From positions 62,001-126,000 of the forward strand of contig JAQBOA010000022.1 of the NCBI GenBank assembly GCA_028288305.1: a stretch of DNA of 64,000 nucleotides. Direction: 5' to 3'. Within the stretch, counting starts at the first letter, position 1, and every line of letters starts with the position of its first letter. The notes beneath the pieces are model-generated. The model saw only the letters and a list, made by a program, of their open reading frames with translations, did not search any database and had not been told where the DNA came from. Position numbers and translations under genes: made by a program. Positions 16,978 to 25,441 of the stretch are shown here, piece after piece. Source of the stretch: Mucilaginibacter sp. (GTDB lineage: Bacteria; Bacteroidota; Bacteroidia; Sphingobacteriales; Sphingobacteriaceae).

Positions 16978-16980
16978 CCT

Positions 16981-19578
16981 CTACTGATGTAAACAATTAG
17001 CAATCAACCCTGTCCAGCCGGTTTGGTGCGATGCCCCTACCCCACGGCCAGTATCGCCATCAAAGTATTCGTGAAACAAGATATAATCTTTAAAATCAGG
17101 GTCGGTTTGCATTTTGGAATAATTGTCAAAAACCGCTCTTTTACCGTCTTTATCCTTTAAAAAAATACCGGATATTCTGTTGTATAGCTCATTTGCTACC
17201 TGCTGCAAGTTCATGAAATTACCTGATCCGGTAGGGAATTCAATTTTGTAACCATCGCCATAATACTGGTAAAATTTATGCAGGCTTTCTATAAGCAAAA
17301 AATTAATGGGCATCCATATTGGGCCCCGCCAGTTGCTATTTCCGCCAAAAAGGCCGCTATCGCTTTCGGCGGGAGTATATTTAATGCTGAATTGCATGCC
17401 ATCAACACTAACGGTGTAAGGGTTATTTAAATGATATTTGGAAACAGAGCGGATACCATGCGGACTAAGAAACTCGTTTTCATCAAGCATATACTTCAAT
17501 AAACTTTTCATCCTGTACCCACGCAGCAAACTGATCAAATGTTTTCCCGTACCTTTTGTTTCGTTCCAGCGGGATACAAGTGAAGCCAGGTCAGGTCGGT
17601 TTTCAGCAAACCATTTCATACGGTTGCTGAAAATCGGATTATTAGTTATATCATCATCGTCAAGAACTTCAGCAGCAAATAAAGGTGTTAAGCCAACCAC
17701 GCTTCTTATGCGCATTTTCTGCGTGCTGTTATCAGGCAGCCGAAGCTGATCGTAATAAAATCCGTCAGTTTCATCCCAAAGACCTTCTTTATCCTGCCCG
17801 AGGCTATCCATAGCAGCAGCAATATAAATAAAGTGCTCAAAAAATTTGCTGGCTATATCCCTGTATGCGTGGTTAGTAATGGCAAGTTCGGCCGCTATCC
17901 GCAATAAATTAAGCGAATACATTGCCATCCAACTGGTACCATCTGACTGTTCAAGTTCTTCGCCCATAGGCAGCTGAGCATTTCTGTCGAACACGCCGAT
18001 ATTATCCAGTCCTAAAAATCCGCCTTCAAAAATATTATTACCAGAGGCATCTTTACGGTTAACCCACCAGGTAAAATTTAGCATGAGCTTATGGAATATC
18101 CTTTCTAAAAAATAGGTATCACCCTGTCCGTTATTTGCTGCTTTATCCTGCTGATAAATCTTCCATGTTACCATAGCATGTACAGGTGGGTTGGCATCCC
18201 CAAAGTCCCATTCGTAAGCTGGCAGCTGCCCATTGGGGTGCATATACCAATCTCTTACTAACTCAGTAAGCTGGCTTTTTGCAAAAACCATATCTACTGT
18301 TGCCAGCGGCAAACAATGAAAAGCAAGGTCCCATGATGCAAACCAGGGATACTCCCATTTGTCAGGCATAGAAATAATACTCTTTGTATTAAAATGTGTC
18401 CACTTACTGTTCCTTTTATTTAATCTTTCTTTTGGCGGGACTGGTCCGGCAGGGTCGCCATTCAGCCAGTGATTGATGTCAAAATAATAAAACTGCTTGC
18501 TCCACAACATTCCGGCAAAAGCCTGCCGTTGTACCATGCGCCGGTCAGTATCCTGATTTCCCTTCTGTATTTCTGCATAAAATTCATCGGCTTCAGCTAC
18601 CCTCGCATTAAACAAAGCATCAAAATCATCAAACCCGTTTGACGCGTTCTTTGATAACCTGAGCCGAAGCGCAACACTTTGCCTTGCGGGAACATTAATA
18701 TCGAAATTTACGCTTGCTTTAGTCCCGGTCTTCTTCGGATTTATGGTATCTGCACCGTGAACTATATAATCGTTGATACCGTCTTTATTAAATTTCCTAC
18801 CGTCATCATAATTATACAAACGATTTGTATTGGTTTCATTATTGCAAAATAATAACTCCGGCGATCCCTCGGCATTAAGCCAGAATTGCCCTAATTCTTT
18901 ATGATAAACCTCAATCACACCATGCGAATCGGCCAATAATTCAGGAACATAATTATCGTACTCCCATGCCCACGTATTACGAAACCATATCGTTGGCAGC
19001 ACATTTAAAGCGGCATCCTGGTTACCCCTGTTATGAACGGTTATCTTTATTAAAATATCTTCCTGTGTATTTTTGGCATATTCAACAAATACATCAAAAT
19101 AAGCATCATCGTTAAATATACATGTATCTATCAGCTCAAATTCGGGATCATTGCGCCCCCTTCTTTTGTTTTCATCAACCAGCCATGTATAAGGATATTC
19201 ACTTTGCGGATATTTATACAGCATTTTTTGATAAGAATGCGTTGGCGTATTATCAAGATAATAATATAACTCCTTTACATCCTCGCCATGATTACCTTCA
19301 GGATTACTTAATCCGAAATAACGTTCTTTTATGATAGGATCTTTTTTGTTCCACAACGCTAATGCAAAACAAAGTAGTTGCTCATGGTCGCATAGCCCGC
19401 CTATTCCTTCCTCGCCCCAGCGGTATGCTTTGCTGCGGGCCATATCATGATTAATGAAATTCCAGGCGTCACCGTTTTCACTATAATCTTCTCTTACTGT
19501 TCCCCATTGACGGTCACTTACATAAGGCCCCCACTTTTTCCAGGTTGGATCTTTTAGTCTTGATTGCTCTGCATTCAT
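16981..19578 (-). CDS. Large glucosidase, GH63/MGH1-like
   Basis: An 865-residue cytosolic-looking protein with no signal peptide. The N-terminal third is a beta-sandwich region (RQWGTVREDYSENGDAW, IKITVHNRGNQDA). The C-terminal (alpha/alpha)6 barrel has the GH63-like blocks WEYPWFASWDLAFHCLPL, PAYEWDFGDANPPVHAM, GGFLGLDNIGVFDR, LWDETDGFYYDQL and SNWRGPIWMPINFLL. Family members remove terminal glucose from alpha-glucosides. It faces a divergent secreted protein and the trehalose synthase gene, so a role in turnover of glucosylated compounds is plausible but unproven. Confidence 0.88.
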   Translation of the reverse strand: MNAEQSRLKDPTWKKWGPYVSDRQWGTVREDYSENGDAWNFINHDMARSKAYRWGEEGIGGLCDHEQLLCFALALWNKKDPIIKERYFGLSNPEGNHGEDVKELYYYLDNTPTHSYQKMLYKYPQSEYPYTWLVDENKRRGRNDPEFELIDTCIFNDDAYFDVFVEYAKNTQEDILIKITVHNRGNQDAALNVLPTIWFRNTWAWEYDNYVPELLADSHGVIEVYHKELGQFWLNAEGSPELLFCNNETNTNRLYNYDDGRKFNKDGINDYIVHGADTINPKKTGTKASVNFDINVPARQSVALRLRLSKNASNGFDDFDALFNARVAEADEFYAEIQKGNQDTDRRMVQRQAFAGMLWSKQFYYFDINHWLNGDPAGPVPPKERLNKRNSKWTHFNTKSIISMPDKWEYPWFASWDLAFHCLPLATVDMVFAKSQLTELVRDWYMHPNGQLPAYEWDFGDANPPVHAMVTWKIYQQDKAANNGQGDTYFLERIFHKLMLNFTWWVNRKDASGNNIFEGGFLGLDNIGVFDRNAQLPMGEELEQSDGTSWMAMYSLNLLRIAAELAITNHAYRDIASKFFEHFIYIAAAMDSLGQDKEGLWDETDGFYYDQLRLPDNSTQKMRIRSVVGLTPLFAAEVLDDDDITNNPIFSNRMKWFAENRPDLASLVSRWNETKGTGKHLISLLRGYRMKSLLKYMLDENEFLSPHGIRSVSKYHLNNPYTVSVDGMQFSIKYTPAESDSGLFGGNSNWRGPIWMPINFLLIESLHKFYQYYGDGYKIEFPTGSGNFMNLQQVANELYNRISGIFLKDKDGKRAVFDNYSKMQTDPDFKDYILFHEYFDGDTGRGVGASHQTGWTGLIANCLHQ

Positions 19579-19650
19579 GTGGAATTATATAATTTATGTA
19601 AGATGGCAATAATCTTCAATGGCCATTAGTTATAGGCGTAAATCTCCATA

Positions 19651-19749
19651 ATGTTTATGGTAATTTCATTAAATGCAAAAGAGAAAGCAAAACTTTACCG
19701 TGTAGTGGTAGAACCCAAAGCTAAAAAGCAGGAAGCTCTAATGGTTTGA
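19651..19749 (+). CDS. Possible 32-residue ORF or gene fragment
   Basis: The frame begins MFMVISLNAKEKAKLYRVVV and continues with a Lys/Glu-rich segment ending QEALMV. Its composition is protein-like, but there is no family match, no clear ribosome site and no neighbour coupling. It may be a small gene, a gene relic or chance. Confidence 0.2.
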   Translation: MFMVISLNAKEKAKLYRVVVEPKAKKQEALMV

Positions 19750-20018
19750 ATAAGGATTATTACTATACTCGTAAGACAATCGCTTTTCATTTGTGCTATT
19801 GCCTATAGCATACAATAACACGACTTTCAACCCTCAAATTAATGTAAAAAAGCCGTTACGATTAAAATAAGGGCATTTTTTGCGTTTTTTTCAATTTAGA
19901 TATTGTAAAAAATACACTAAGTGAATTATGAAAGTTTAAATTTTGCATCAAAAAACGTATAACATTATGAAATATTCATAAAAATTCATTTTTATTTTAA
20001 TTATTGATAACAAACGTT

Positions 20019-20026
20019 TACTTTTG
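20019..20026 (+). promoter_or_regulatory. -7 box TACTTTTG
   Basis: Matches the Bacteroidota -7 consensus TAnnTTTG, 25 bases before the start of the secreted protein gene at 20052. The -33 region is not convincing. Confidence 0.4.
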
Positions 20027-20051
20027 TTATGGATTTAAAATTTAAACAAAC

Positions 20052-20534
20052 ATGAAAAAAATATTTTTAACAATCGTAACCGCTGCTTTGTTCAGCGTAA
20101 GTGTATTTGCTGCTGATGGCGGTAAAAAAGCAAATGAGAGTTCAGCAACTGTTTCTTATGCTGTACAACAAGAGTTTATTGCAGATTTTGCAAACGCTCA
20201 AAATGTAACCTGGACTGTAACAAAAAGTTGCCAAAAGGCTGATTTTGTTATTGACGGAACTAAGAAAACAGCATTTTACAAATTAAACGGAGATTTCTTA
20301 GGAACTACTCAAGTTGTAGGATATAATGCTATCCCTGCAAAAACTCAAAAATTAATTGCCGATAGCTATAAAGGTTATGTAGCTAATAACGTTATTGTTT
20401 ATCAGGCTAACGAAGAATTAAACAGCGACATTGACCCAACTTCATACTTTGTTGATTTGAAAAACAGCGACCATGAAGTATTGGTAAGAGTAACAGGAAG
20501 TGGTAATCTTGAATTTTTTAAACAAGTAAAATAA
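20052..20534 (+). CDS. Small secreted protein of unknown function
   Basis: A 160-residue protein with a clear signal peptide (KKIFLTIVTAALFSVSVFA-AD). The mature part begins with a Ser/Ala-rich linker and then alternates short beta-like segments (VTWTVTKSCQKADFVIDGTKKTAFY, FLGTTQVVGYNAIP). It resembles PepSY-like small periplasmic proteins of Sphingobacteriaceae, but I cannot assign a domain safely. It has its own promoter-like box and a strong terminator, so it is probably an abundant monocistronic product. Confidence 0.78.
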   Translation: MKKIFLTIVTAALFSVSVFAADGGKKANESSATVSYAVQQEFIADFANAQNVTWTVTKSCQKADFVIDGTKKTAFYKLNGDFLGTTQVVGYNAIPAKTQKLIADSYKGYVANNVIVYQANEELNSDIDPTSYFVDLKNSDHEVLVRVTGSGNLEFFKQVK

Positions 20535-20555
20535 TAATTCCCAAAAATATTCTTC

Positions 20556-20586
20556 AAGCCATCAGCTCAAAACTGATGGCTTTTTT
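20556..20586 (+). terminator. Intrinsic terminator of the secreted protein gene
   Basis: AAGCCATCAG and CTGATGGCTT form a 10-bp stem with a seven-base loop, followed by TTTTTTG. Confidence 0.88.
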
Positions 20587-20653
20587 GTTTTTATTTCATT
20601 AATCCAAACAACTTGGCATGGTTAAGCATTAATTAAATAAAGAATGCTTAAAA

Positions 20654-22855
20654 ATGTCAAAAACTATAATCGTATCAAACAGACTGCCAATAAAAATTTC
20701 TAAAAATAACGATGAATATAGTTTATCGCCAAGTGAAGGAGGATTAGCAACGGGTTTAGGTTCAATATACAAACGGGGGGATAATGTTTGGATTGGCTGG
20801 CCCGGCATGGAAATTATTGAAGAACAGGATAAAAATAAAGTTACGGCTCAACTTGCTGAACAAAATTTGCAGCCGGTCTTTTTATCCCAGGATGAAATTA
20901 ATGAATATTACGAAGGTTTTTCTAACGATGTTTTATGGCCGGTTTTTCATTATTATGCTTCCACCTATGCCAATTACAAAGAATCAAACTGGGATTTCTA
21001 TAAAACAGTAAATGAAAAATTTAAAGATGCCATATTAAAAATAGCCGAACCAGGTGATACTATATGGATACATGACTACCAGTTACTGTTGGTGCCTGCG
21101 TTAGTCAGAACTCACCTGCCTGATGTTTCTATCGGCTTTTTTCAGCACATTCCTTTTCCATCCAATGAAATGTTCAGGCTTATTCCATGGCGGGATGAAT
21201 TACTTGCAGGTATGCTTGGTGCGGACTTAATAGGTTTTCACACTTTTGATGATGTAAGGCATTTTTTAAATGCCGCTACCCGGCTCCTTCCTGTAACCGT
21301 CTCGTCAAATATTATCACCTATGGTGAAAGGTCAGTGGTTATTGAATCCTTTCCTATGGGTATTGATGACAAAAAATACGCATCACTACCATTAGAAAAA
21401 AGTGTACAATCACAGGCTGAGATTATAAAAGACACTTTTAAAGGTTGTAAACTGATAATTTCAATTGACCGGCTCGACTATAGCAAGGGAATATTGCAGC
21501 GTTTGCAGGCATTTGAACTTTTATTACAGCAACATGAGGAATATCATAGTAAAATAGCACTTTATATGATTGTGGTGCCTTCCCGTGACTCAGTACCTCA
21601 ATATGCACAATTACGTGATGAGATTGATAAAAGAGTAGGCAACATTAATTCGATATACCGTACTATTGAATGGAGTCCGATCCATTATTATTACCGGTCT
21701 GTACCGGTTGAACTATTATCTGCTTTATATAGTACCGCTGATGTTTGCCTGGTTACCCCGATGCGCGACGGGATGAATTTAGTAAGTAAAGAATTTGTAG
21801 CCAGCCGTATACATGATGACGGCGTTTTAATTTTAAGTGAAATGGCTGGTGCATCAAAAGAGTTGATTGACGCACTGATTGTAAATCCAAATAATACTAA
21901 AGAGGTATGCGATACCATTATAAAAGCAGTCAATATGCCATTGGAAGAGCAGCAATGGCGGATGCAAGCTATGCGGCAGATTGTGACAAAATTTAATATA
22001 TCACATTGGGTAAAGATATTTATGGACAAGCTTAAGGAGGTAAAACAATTTCAGCGCTCCATGCAAACGCGGCATGTTAGCGGTGCAACGGAGCAATCGA
22101 TTATAAATCGTTATCACAATACAAATAAACGGATCATATTTTTAGATTATGATGGTACGTTGGTTGGGTTTAGATCAGACATTGATCAAGCCAGTCCAGA
22201 CCAGGAGCTGCATTATCTTATAGATAACCTCGTTGCAGATCCGGCAAATGATGTTGTTTTAATTAGCGGTCGTAAACATGAAAACCTGGATGAGTGGTTC
22301 GGCGACAGTAAATTGTACCTTATTGCAGAACATGGTTCATGGTTTAAACAGAATAATACTACCTGGCATAAAATTTCAGGACTTAGTGACAATTGGAAAA
22401 ATGATATTTACCCGCTGATGGAAACCTATGTAGACCGTACTCCCGGATCGTTTATTGAGGAAAAAAGTTATTCACTGGTTTGGCACTACCGTAAAGCTCA
22501 AAAAGGCCTGGGAGAATTAAGAGCAAACGAACTGATGAACAACTTAAAATATTTAGCCAACGATAAAGGATTGCAGCTTTTGGCCGGAGATAAAGTACTT
22601 GAAGTAAAAAACATAGAAATAAATAAAGGAAGAGCCGCCCTTACCATTCTCGATAAAAAAAGCTACGATTTTATTCTTGCATTCGGTGACGACTATACCG
22701 ATGAAGACTTATTTAAAGCCTTGCCAGAAAGCGCAGTGACCATAAAAGTTGGCAGTAATTTATCGGCAGCTAAATTTTATTTACGTAACCCAACGGAAGT
22801 ACGCAAACTGCTGAAAAGCTTTATACAAAACATACCGGTAAATTATTCAATGTGA
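20654..22855 (+). CDS. Bifunctional trehalose-6-phosphate synthase/phosphatase
   Basis: A 733-residue fusion of OtsA and OtsB. The N-terminal GT20 synthase (about 1-470) shows VSNRLPIKI, EGGLATGL, WIHDYQLLLVPALVR, FFQHIPFPSNEMFR, RLDYSKGI and TPMRDGMNLVSKEFV. The C-terminal HAD phosphatase starts near residue 495 with FLDYDGTLVGF and has FGDDYTDEDLF and ISGRKHENLDEWF. It makes trehalose from UDP-glucose and glucose-6-phosphate through the 6-phosphate, in the cytosol, usually for osmotic and desiccation tolerance. This two-domain order is common in Bacteroidota. Confidence 0.96.
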   Translation: MSKTIIVSNRLPIKISKNNDEYSLSPSEGGLATGLGSIYKRGDNVWIGWPGMEIIEEQDKNKVTAQLAEQNLQPVFLSQDEINEYYEGFSNDVLWPVFHYYASTYANYKESNWDFYKTVNEKFKDAILKIAEPGDTIWIHDYQLLLVPALVRTHLPDVSIGFFQHIPFPSNEMFRLIPWRDELLAGMLGADLIGFHTFDDVRHFLNAATRLLPVTVSSNIITYGERSVVIESFPMGIDDKKYASLPLEKSVQSQAEIIKDTFKGCKLIISIDRLDYSKGILQRLQAFELLLQQHEEYHSKIALYMIVVPSRDSVPQYAQLRDEIDKRVGNINSIYRTIEWSPIHYYYRSVPVELLSALYSTADVCLVTPMRDGMNLVSKEFVASRIHDDGVLILSEMAGASKELIDALIVNPNNTKEVCDTIIKAVNMPLEEQQWRMQAMRQIVTKFNISHWVKIFMDKLKEVKQFQRSMQTRHVSGATEQSIINRYHNTNKRIIFLDYDGTLVGFRSDIDQASPDQELHYLIDNLVADPANDVVLISGRKHENLDEWFGDSKLYLIAEHGSWFKQNNTTWHKISGLSDNWKNDIYPLMETYVDRTPGSFIEEKSYSLVWHYRKAQKGLGELRANELMNNLKYLANDKGLQLLAGDKVLEVKNIEINKGRAALTILDKKSYDFILAFGDDYTDEDLFKALPESAVTIKVGSNLSAAKFYLRNPTEVRKLLKSFIQNIPVNYSM

Positions 22856-22881
22856 TGAATCAGGGAATTTTGAAGAAGCTA

Positions 22882-23394
22882 CTAAATTTTCTTCTTCATT
22901 AGCAAGTCTTTCTGCCTGTCATCGCCTAATAAAAATTCATGGCTGCTAAATACTTCAAAGCCCGCGTGCTCGTAAAAGCCAATAGCTTTGTAGTTATGTT
23001 CCCATACACCAAGCCATACATAGTTAAAATTTTTATTTAACGCAACTTCAATGGCGAAATTCAAAAGTTGCTTACCTATTTTTTTACCATGATGTTCACC
23101 GGAAACATATACCCGTTCAATTTCTAAAGCATTTCTATCTTTAAATTCAGTTTGTGCGTCACCGAAGTTTAATTTTAAGTACCCTGCTAATTGATTATCA
23201 AGCATAGCAAAATAAAAATCGGAATTGGGATTGGTTAATTGCTCCAGCATATTTTGCTCCGTAAATGCTACAGAAGAATACGCCTCCATATTTGCCGGAT
23301 CATTTAAGTGAGCAAAAAAATCATAGAAAGTCTTTTTACTAAAGGCAAGCAATGTATCTGCTTCGGTAATATCAACCTTTTTTATTGTAAGCAT
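22882..23394 (-). CDS. GNAT-family N-acetyltransferase
   Basis: A 170-residue GNAT protein with ERVYVSGEHHGKKIGKQLLNFAIEVA (acetyl-CoA pyrophosphate loop region) and WLGVWEHNYKAIGFYEHAGFE. This resembles the spermidine/PaiA-like branch. The track start at 23469 adds 25 residues read from a TTTGAAAAT-type repeat; the ATG at 23394 (MLTIKKVDITEAD) is the family-like start. It converges with the trehalose gene. The acyl acceptor is unknown. Confidence 0.88.
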   Translation of the reverse strand: MLTIKKVDITEADTLLAFSKKTFYDFFAHLNDPANMEAYSSVAFTEQNMLEQLTNPNSDFYFAMLDNQLAGYLKLNFGDAQTEFKDRNALEIERVYVSGEHHGKKIGKQLLNFAIEVALNKNFNYVWLGVWEHNYKAIGFYEHAGFEVFSSHEFLLGDDRQKDLLMKKKI

Positions 23395-23400
23395 ATAATC

Positions 23401-23490
23401 AATTTGAGAATTTGAAGATGTGACAATTTGAAAATTATTACTAAAGATTTTGAAGTTTAGCATCTTCAAATTAACGAATTTTCAAATTAT
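23401..23490. repeat. Inverted repeat, CAATTTGAAAAT family
   Basis: Words AATTTGAGAATTTGAAGATG at 23401-23420 and CAATTTGAAAAT at about 23424 are mirrored by CATCTTCAAATT and AATTTTCAAATT at 23461-23489. It fills the space between the GNAT gene and the membrane protein upstream of it and has been misread as a GNAT N-terminus. Confidence 0.75.
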
Positions 23491-23491
23491 C

Positions 23492-24082
23492 TTAATCAAA
23501 TTGTTCCTGCAAGCGGATTAACCTGTCTATCATCAGGTTTAGCTTTTCTTCTTCATTTTTAAACATCCTGGGCTTTAAATAAAAGGTGATGAATAAAAAC
23601 CATATAATTGTGGAGCCATAAGTGATCAGCTTAAAATAAACCGGCGCATTTTCCAATACCTCAATAAAATACAGGGCAAGGCCGGTGCTTATTAATAACA
23701 GAAAAAGGTAATAAAACCACCCGATAACTTTACTTCTCTTTTTTTGGTACTCTTTTAATGTATTAAGATAACCGGTTGGGTTTTGGGTAAGGTCGTGTTT
23801 GTTTAAAATGTGATAATGCCTCACTATAAGCGACAAGTACATGAGCATGGTGATTAAAATTATCAATATGCCAGCGGTAGTAGCAGGCGACCGGAAAGCA
23901 AAGAAGAAGGTTATTACAAATGCACATAAAATAAGCGCTATCATGGCTACAATACTCCAGTATAATTTGTTAGTTATACCGCGTATCCCTTTCTTCACCT
24001 GCTTTAGCGCCTCGTCCACCGAAAGCTTGTCGGTCGCTGGCTGTCCCTGCCATACCGACATTAAATGCTCAAACTCTTTCAT
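23492..24082 (-). CDS. Membrane protein coupled to an ECF sigma factor (possible anti-sigma)
   Basis: A 196-residue protein. About 35 cytosolic residues come first (MKEFEHLMSVWQGQPATDKL), then two pairs of membrane helices (about 41-60, 70-88, 121-140 and 150-170) and a charged C-terminus. Its gene overlaps the upstream ECF sigma gene by 14 bases. In that position an anti-sigma factor is expected, and the short N-terminal helical stretch could bind sigma. I see no zinc-binding HxxxCxxC motif. The role is inferred from context only. Confidence 0.72.
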   Translation of the reverse strand: MKEFEHLMSVWQGQPATDKLSVDEALKQVKKGIRGITNKLYWSIVAMIALILCAFVITFFFAFRSPATTAGILIILITMLMYLSLIVRHYHILNKHDLTQNPTGYLNTLKEYQKKRSKVIGWFYYLFLLLISTGLALYFIEVLENAPVYFKLITYGSTIIWFLFITFYLKPRMFKNEEEKLNLMIDRLIRLQEQFD

Positions 24083-24566
24083 AGTGGTTATATAATTCTG
24101 TTAACTTTTGTTTAATGCGATGTATCTTCACCCGCAAGTTCCCCTCTGATATCCCTGAAACCTCAGCGATTTCCGGATAAGGCACTTCATCCAAAACCAT
24201 AGTAATAATTATTCTTTCCGATTCTTCCAACTTCGATATACATTTATAAAGTAATGCTACCTGCTCATTTTTTTCAGACAACTCCTCTTTTTTATTTTCT
24301 GATATAAGTGGTGTAAGCTCATCCTTAGCCTGTCGTTTTTCTGAACGCAGATAGGTTAAACAAGTATTTACAGCAATGCGATATATCCAGGTGGAGATCA
24401 TAGCCTGGTTACGAAATTTATCAAGGTTTTGCCAAACTTTTAAAAATGTTTCCTGCAAAAGGTCGCTCGCAGCATCGTCATCACCGGTATAGCCATAACA
24501 CAAGTGGTAGATTTTTTTTGAATTGGCTTCATAAATCTTTTTAAAAGCTGCTTCTTTGTCTGCCAC
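24069..24566 (-). CDS. ECF-type RNA polymerase sigma factor
   Basis: A 165-residue sigma-70 family protein. Region 2 is visible as YHLCYGYTGDDDAASDLLQETFLKVWQNLDKFRNQAMISTWIYRIAVN, and region 4 as LEESERIIITMVLDEVPYPEIAEVSGISEGNLRVKIHRIKQKL. The first gene of a two-gene operon, it overlaps the membrane protein that probably controls it. The regulon cannot be read from this window. Confidence 0.93.
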   Translation of the reverse strand: MADKEAAFKKIYEANSKKIYHLCYGYTGDDDAASDLLQETFLKVWQNLDKFRNQAMISTWIYRIAVNTCLTYLRSEKRQAKDELTPLISENKKEELSEKNEQVALLYKCISKLEESERIIITMVLDEVPYPEIAEVSGISEGNLRVKIHRIKQKLTELYNHYERV

Positions 24567-24611
24567 TATCAGTTAATTTTTTATTGGTTAGATATGACTT
24601 TATATAAATTG

Positions 24612-25139
24612 TTACAACAGGTAGTCATTTTGGTAAAACCATGGGAATTTTTTTCCGGCTTCAGTCAATAACGAATTGTATTCGTGATTATAATCAAATT
24701 GAAGGTCTTCGTGCAACTTTTGTATCTGGCTACGTATTTTTTCTACTTGTCTTATCAAAATTAACCGCAAAGGTTTATAAGAAGTACGCCTGTCTGTGTA
24801 TTGCAAATAGTTATAGCAAAAATTTATAAGTAATTCAATTTCTGCCTGTTTTGAACCTATAAATTTAACGTATTTATTAATTAACCGTAAAATTTTTCGT
24901 ATGCTTTTGGCTGCTGCGTAATTTTGTGAGGGCAGCTGACTAAACATAAAACCAACCTCGGCCTTTATTTTTTCAATAAAAGCATGTTCGTTATTTGCAT
25001 CAAACAAAAGATAAGCAAGTAGCTCTTTATTTTCTTTTTTATATCTGGCAAGCCGAAGGCATAATTCAGCTAATTGCCCTTGCGACAAATGCTGTATTTC
25101 TTTTTTTATGTCCTGTAAGCCATAGGTGGTAATGCTCAT
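24612..25139 (-). CDS. Conserved-looking hypothetical protein, helical
   Basis: I do not recognise this 175-residue protein. It is almost entirely predicted helix, with a basic middle (SIRKILRLINKYVKFIGSKQ) and aromatic C-terminus (KFPWFYQNDYLL). There is no signal peptide or membrane helix. It sits upstream of the sigma factor gene on the same strand, 45 bases away, so it might be co-transcribed with it. Coding character is supported by length and composition. Confidence 0.68.
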   Translation of the reverse strand: MSITTYGLQDIKKEIQHLSQGQLAELCLRLARYKKENKELLAYLLFDANNEHAFIEKIKAEVGFMFSQLPSQNYAAAKSIRKILRLINKYVKFIGSKQAEIELLINFCYNYLQYTDRRTSYKPLRLILIRQVEKIRSQIQKLHEDLQFDYNHEYNSLLTEAGKKFPWFYQNDYLL

Positions 25140-25441
25140 GGTATATTAATGGATGGCAAATTACCCAATTAAAAATAATCCAACTTTACTAATTAATTCT
25201 TTTTAGCGGCGCCTGCTGGAGTTTAAACTAATTCGTTATTGTATTTATTATATCACAAGGCTCTGATGGAGCTTAAAAGCTCTTATATTTATATATTCCA
25301 TAAACAGCTGCTCTTACCACCTTATTGCATTTGCATTGACAACGAGATACAATCGTTCTAAAATAAATTTTAATGCGTTTGCGTTTTCCTTTACGCTTTT
25401 ACTTTTCCGCATTAAGCTTTTTTACTTATTTTCGTCCAAAT
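25140..25441. other. Gap with no recognisable element
   Basis: About 300 bases of AT-rich DNA between divergent genes. It includes the 5' extension of the aminotransferase ORF from the track, which I consider untranslated. No hairpin, repeat or RNA gene was seen. Confidence 0.5.

Larger units (their letters stand above)
15755..16980. other. Long gene-free region of repeats and gene debris
   Basis: I see no intact gene in these 1.2 kb. From left to right: the azoR hairpin, a GCGCGCGAATGCGCGC palindrome near 15800, a MITE-like element (15962-16177), short disrupted reading frames (about 16222-16441), AT-rich DNA, an incomplete hairpin repeat (16813-16901) and a single arm of the AGTCCGAAAG family. 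The region separates AT-rich DNA from the glucosidase gene and looks like a repeatedly used insertion site. Confidence 0.65.
19579..20051. other. Divergent intergenic region upstream of glucosidase and secreted protein
   Basis: 473 bases. It contains one short open frame (19651-19749), described separately, and otherwise AT-rich DNA. A -7-like box TACTTTTG at 20019 fits the plus-strand gene. I saw no hairpin or riboswitch. Confidence 0.5.

Noticed and set aside
16767-17003. ORF of 78 residues on the minus strand downstream of the glucosidase
   Set aside because: It reads through the GCGATTGC and AGTCCGAAAG repeats and has an Arg/Ser-rich composition without protein character.
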